A DNA stretch of 64,000 bases, from assembly GCA_020635995.1 (NCBI GenBank), contig JACJYS010000009.1:1-64000 (forward strand), given 5' to 3'. A program made the position numbers and the translations under genes. The notes below the pieces were generated by a model that made no database searches, had not been told where the DNA came from, and saw nothing but the letters and a program-made list of their open reading frames with translations. Numbering within the stretch: position 1 is the stretch's first letter; every line of letters starts with the position of its first letter. Shown here piece after piece: positions 62,352 through 64,000 of this stretch. Origin of the DNA: Chitinophagales bacterium. Its GTDB lineage: Bacteria; Bacteroidota; Bacteroidia; Chitinophagales; UBA8649.

Positions 62352-63298
62352 TTAATAAAGCTTGAAATGTTTAATTCATAAATACCTTCTTTATTCATAT
62401 CGCTGTATATAATTGAAGTACTGTTTTTAAAATTAGGATAAGCCTCAAAAATATCTTTAGTATTTGTTATTTGTGTTTGTTTGCCTGTATTAACATTCCA
62501 TAAAAATATATCGGAATTAGATATTTGGTGTCCGTCAGTACTTTCATCTAAAAAACCAATTAAGTAATTTCCGGAAGGATGCCACGAAGTGTGAAGTCCT
62601 TTTCCTAAAATACTTTCGGTGTTTGTTTTTAAATCTATTAATACAATTTCGCTTCCATTGTTTGCCGCTAAATATTTGCCATTTGGCGAAGCTAACAAAT
62701 TGTAGTATCGTTGTTTCTCCTTTCCAAAATTCCATTCGTTGTTTTCATATTTTGCTTTAATGCTCAAAGATTTTTGGTCTAAATAAAAAATAGTATCGCT
62801 ATATTGTAAAGAAGCTAAAGATGTTAAGGCGGGATAATCGGTAAAAGATTGTTTTTTATTGCCGTTAATATTGATGCTACTGAATTGCATTTTATAATTT
62901 TCTTTGTATTTGTATAAAATAGTTTCGCAGTCTTTAGCCCAGCTAACGTTGTTTTTAAGTCCTTCTTGTTGCAAAACTACTTTGCTTTCATTTGTTTTGG
63001 CATTAAATACCGTTAATTGGTTTCCTTCTTCGTTTAAATAAAAAAACATAGAGCCATCGGGGCAATAATGAGGTTCAACGGCATCAGATTTTACTAAAAG
63101 GGTAGGTGTTGTATTTTCTTGTTTCTCAATGTTGCTTTCTGTTGCCGTTACTGTATTTTCATTTTGTTGTTTTACAACAGCTTGTTTTTCTTGTGTGTTT
63201 GTGGTATTAGTAATAGCGGTTTCGTTCTCAGAGCTATTATTATTAGAGCAGGAAAGTAAACTGGCAAAAAATACTATTTGCAATATAAAGCACTTCAT
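62348..63298 (-). CDS. WD40/TolB-like beta-propeller lipoprotein
   Basis: A 316-residue lipoprotein (lipobox SLLSC, about residue 17) with a Ser/Asn/Thr/Glu-rich linker and PD40-type repeats: HYCPDGSMFFYLNEEGNQLTV, LLASPNGKYLAANNGSEIVL and HTSWHPSGNYLIGFLDE. Similar propellers act as periplasmic interaction modules. It is translationally coupled (ATGA) to the amidase gene downstream, so the two proteins probably work together at the cell envelope. Confidence 0.8.
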   Translation of the reverse strand: MKCFILQIVFFASLLSCSNNNSSENETAITNTTNTQEKQAVVKQQNENTVTATESNIEKQENTTPTLLVKSDAVEPHYCPDGSMFFYLNEEGNQLTVFNAKTNESKVVLQQEGLKNNVSWAKDCETILYKYKENYKMQFSSININGNKKQSFTDYPALTSLASLQYSDTIFYLDQKSLSIKAKYENNEWNFGKEKQRYYNLLASPNGKYLAANNGSEIVLIDLKTNTESILGKGLHTSWHPSGNYLIGFLDESTDGHQISNSDIFLWNVNTGKQTQITNTKDIFEAYPNFKNSTSIIYSDMNKEGIYELNISSFIK

Positions 63299-63409
63299 TG
63301 GTAGAAAAAGTTTAATTGCATATAAAGGTACAAAATGAAATGTACAAAATTATTGTAATTATAAAAATTATAACTACACTAAAGAAAAGTTGCAAAATCT
63401 GTCTGCCTA

Positions 63410-63597
63410 AATTTGTCATCTGCTGTTTTATAACATTTTAGTATTTTTGATTACAGTCTACCGACAGATAGATTTGGTTACCTTTGTGTCAAGACAAAGG
63501 TAAAAAAATATAAACTGTAATTAATTTACTTAAACGCCCCAATATGCTATATTAAAGTATAAATTATTGGTATAAAAAATATTCAGACTTAGAAAAA
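63410..63597. repeat. composite dispersed repeat, copy 2
   Basis: Matches 22042-22230, including TTTTTGATTACAGTCT, TTTGGTTACCTTTGTGTCAA and GACAAAGGTAAAAA. It fills most of the 313-base gap between the WD40 lipoprotein and DUF2892 genes; nothing else is seen there. Confidence 0.78.
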
Positions 63598-63611
63598 ATG
63601 GCAATAATACG

Positions 63612-63809
63612 CTATTTACAAGTTTTAATGCCAAAAAGCGTGTATAGCGGACAAAAACTAACTATACTTGTTAGTACAAATACTCCTGCCAGCACTAAAA
63701 GAACAATGCCCAAAGTTCCTGTAACGGTGTGGGTGAAATAAAGTGTGGCAAAAATTACAGCAACTATCAATCTGATAATTCTATCTGTGGTTCCCATATT
63801 TTTTTTCAT
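63612..63809 (-). CDS. DUF2892 (YgaP-like) small membrane protein
   Basis: A 65-residue protein with two helices and the family opening MKKNMGTTDRIIRLIVAVIF, ending SFCPLYTLFGIKTCK. DUF2892 domains occur alone or fused to rhodanese as in YgaP. Two cysteines near the C-terminus fit a sulfur or thiol link, but the function is unknown. Confidence 0.85.
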   Translation of the reverse strand: MKKNMGTTDRIIRLIVAVIFATLYFTHTVTGTLGIVLLVLAGVFVLTSIVSFCPLYTLFGIKTCK

Positions 63810-63886
63810 GATAAAAAGGTTTTGTTTAATTGAATAAAGTTAGTGTTTATTTTTAAATTATTATGTGATTAAACTCACAGAGTATG

Positions 63887-64000
63887 CTACACATTTACAC
63901 CAAACAAATAACCTACTACGGCCGTTAATACCATAGCTACGGTTCCCCAAAAAGAAATTCGTAAAACTGCTTTAGTTATGCTTGACCCACCTGTTTTTGC
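63887..64000 (-). CDS. VIT1/CCC1 family transporter, C-terminal end (partial)
   Basis: The minus-strand frame is open to the window edge and gives 37 residues (AKTGGSSITKAVLRISFWGT, then VAMVLTAVVGYLFGVNV). This is the last helix and GG-[ST]-x-x-x-AxLR motif typical of VIT-type iron/manganese transporters. The gene continues beyond base 64000. Confidence 0.68.
   Translation of the reverse strand, partial: AKTGGSSITKAVLRISFWGTVAMVLTAVVGYLFGVNV

Noticed and set aside
1..64000. tRNA, rRNA or riboswitch genes
   Set aside because: The larger gaps were read for cloverleaf ends, conserved rRNA blocks and known riboswitch cores; none was convincing.

Overview
This AT-rich window comes from a member of the Bacteroidota. 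Direct signs are secreted proteins with C-terminal type IX secretion (T9SS) sorting domains, a TonB-dependent receptor paired with a DUF4249 lipoprotein, many lipoboxes, -7 promoter boxes of the form TAnnTTTG, few Shine-Dalgarno sites, and a flexirubin-type (dialkylresorcinol) gene set. The genus cannot be told from the sequence. No rRNA, tRNA or CRISPR array was seen.

Layout. 1-4104: the end of a TonB receptor and its DUF4249 partner, then a minus-strand aminotransferase / SdpI-like / truncated P-loop kinase operon and yqgE. 4169-4486: a MITE-like element with long inverted repeats. 4587-10915: a complete Na+-translocating NADH:quinone reductase operon (nqrABCDEF) closed by a strong terminator; NqrA carries an unusual hydrophobic N-terminal extension. 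11232-13707: cardiolipin synthase and ApbE, the enzyme that flavinylates NqrB and NqrC. 13818-21635: AsmA-like protein, murQ, rhodanese lipoprotein, HMG-CoA lyase, AI-2E permease and YggS. 22317-28900: both subunits of a 3-oxoacid CoA-transferase, a class IV aminotransferase, a small lipoprotein that looks like a free-standing copy of the propeptide of the T9SS metalloprotease encoded 2 bases downstream, and an HNH protein. 29055-33012: acyl-CoA dehydrogenase, alpha/beta hydrolase and aquaporin among repeat-rich intergenic DNA. 33855-40653: a TetR-TolC-HlyD-ABC-ABC-permease-permease efflux operon. 40690-47591: AtoE-type transporter, MerC-like protein, flippase, a von Willebrand factor A protein and an outer-membrane protein. 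47695-50856: a very large T9SS beta-propeller protein.

50935-56844 is a tight seven-gene operon: DarA-like flavodoxin, DarB-like ketosynthase, hotdog dehydratase, small HTH-like protein, BtrH-type transferase and an ABC exporter. This is the dialkylresorcinol half of a flexirubin cluster, with no aryl-polyene genes in the window. Next to it, 56950-59212 is a wrecked DUF1016 (PDDEXK) nuclease gene. It holds an IS1634-like remnant flanked by a perfect 76-bp direct repeat. A later IS256-type element sits inside one copy of that repeat with its own 8-bp duplication. The right end holds a T9SS amidase with PPC and CARDB domains, a WD40-like lipoprotein, a DUF2892 protein and the end of a VIT-family transporter.

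Links between genes: HMG-CoA lyase, the CoA-transferase, the acyl-CoA dehydrogenase and the short-chain fatty acid transporter fit acetoacetate and branched-chain carbon metabolism, though they lie in separate units. Intergenic DNA is rich in small dispersed repeats; at least four families occur at least twice here, one of them as a palindrome found in flipped orientation at two sites.
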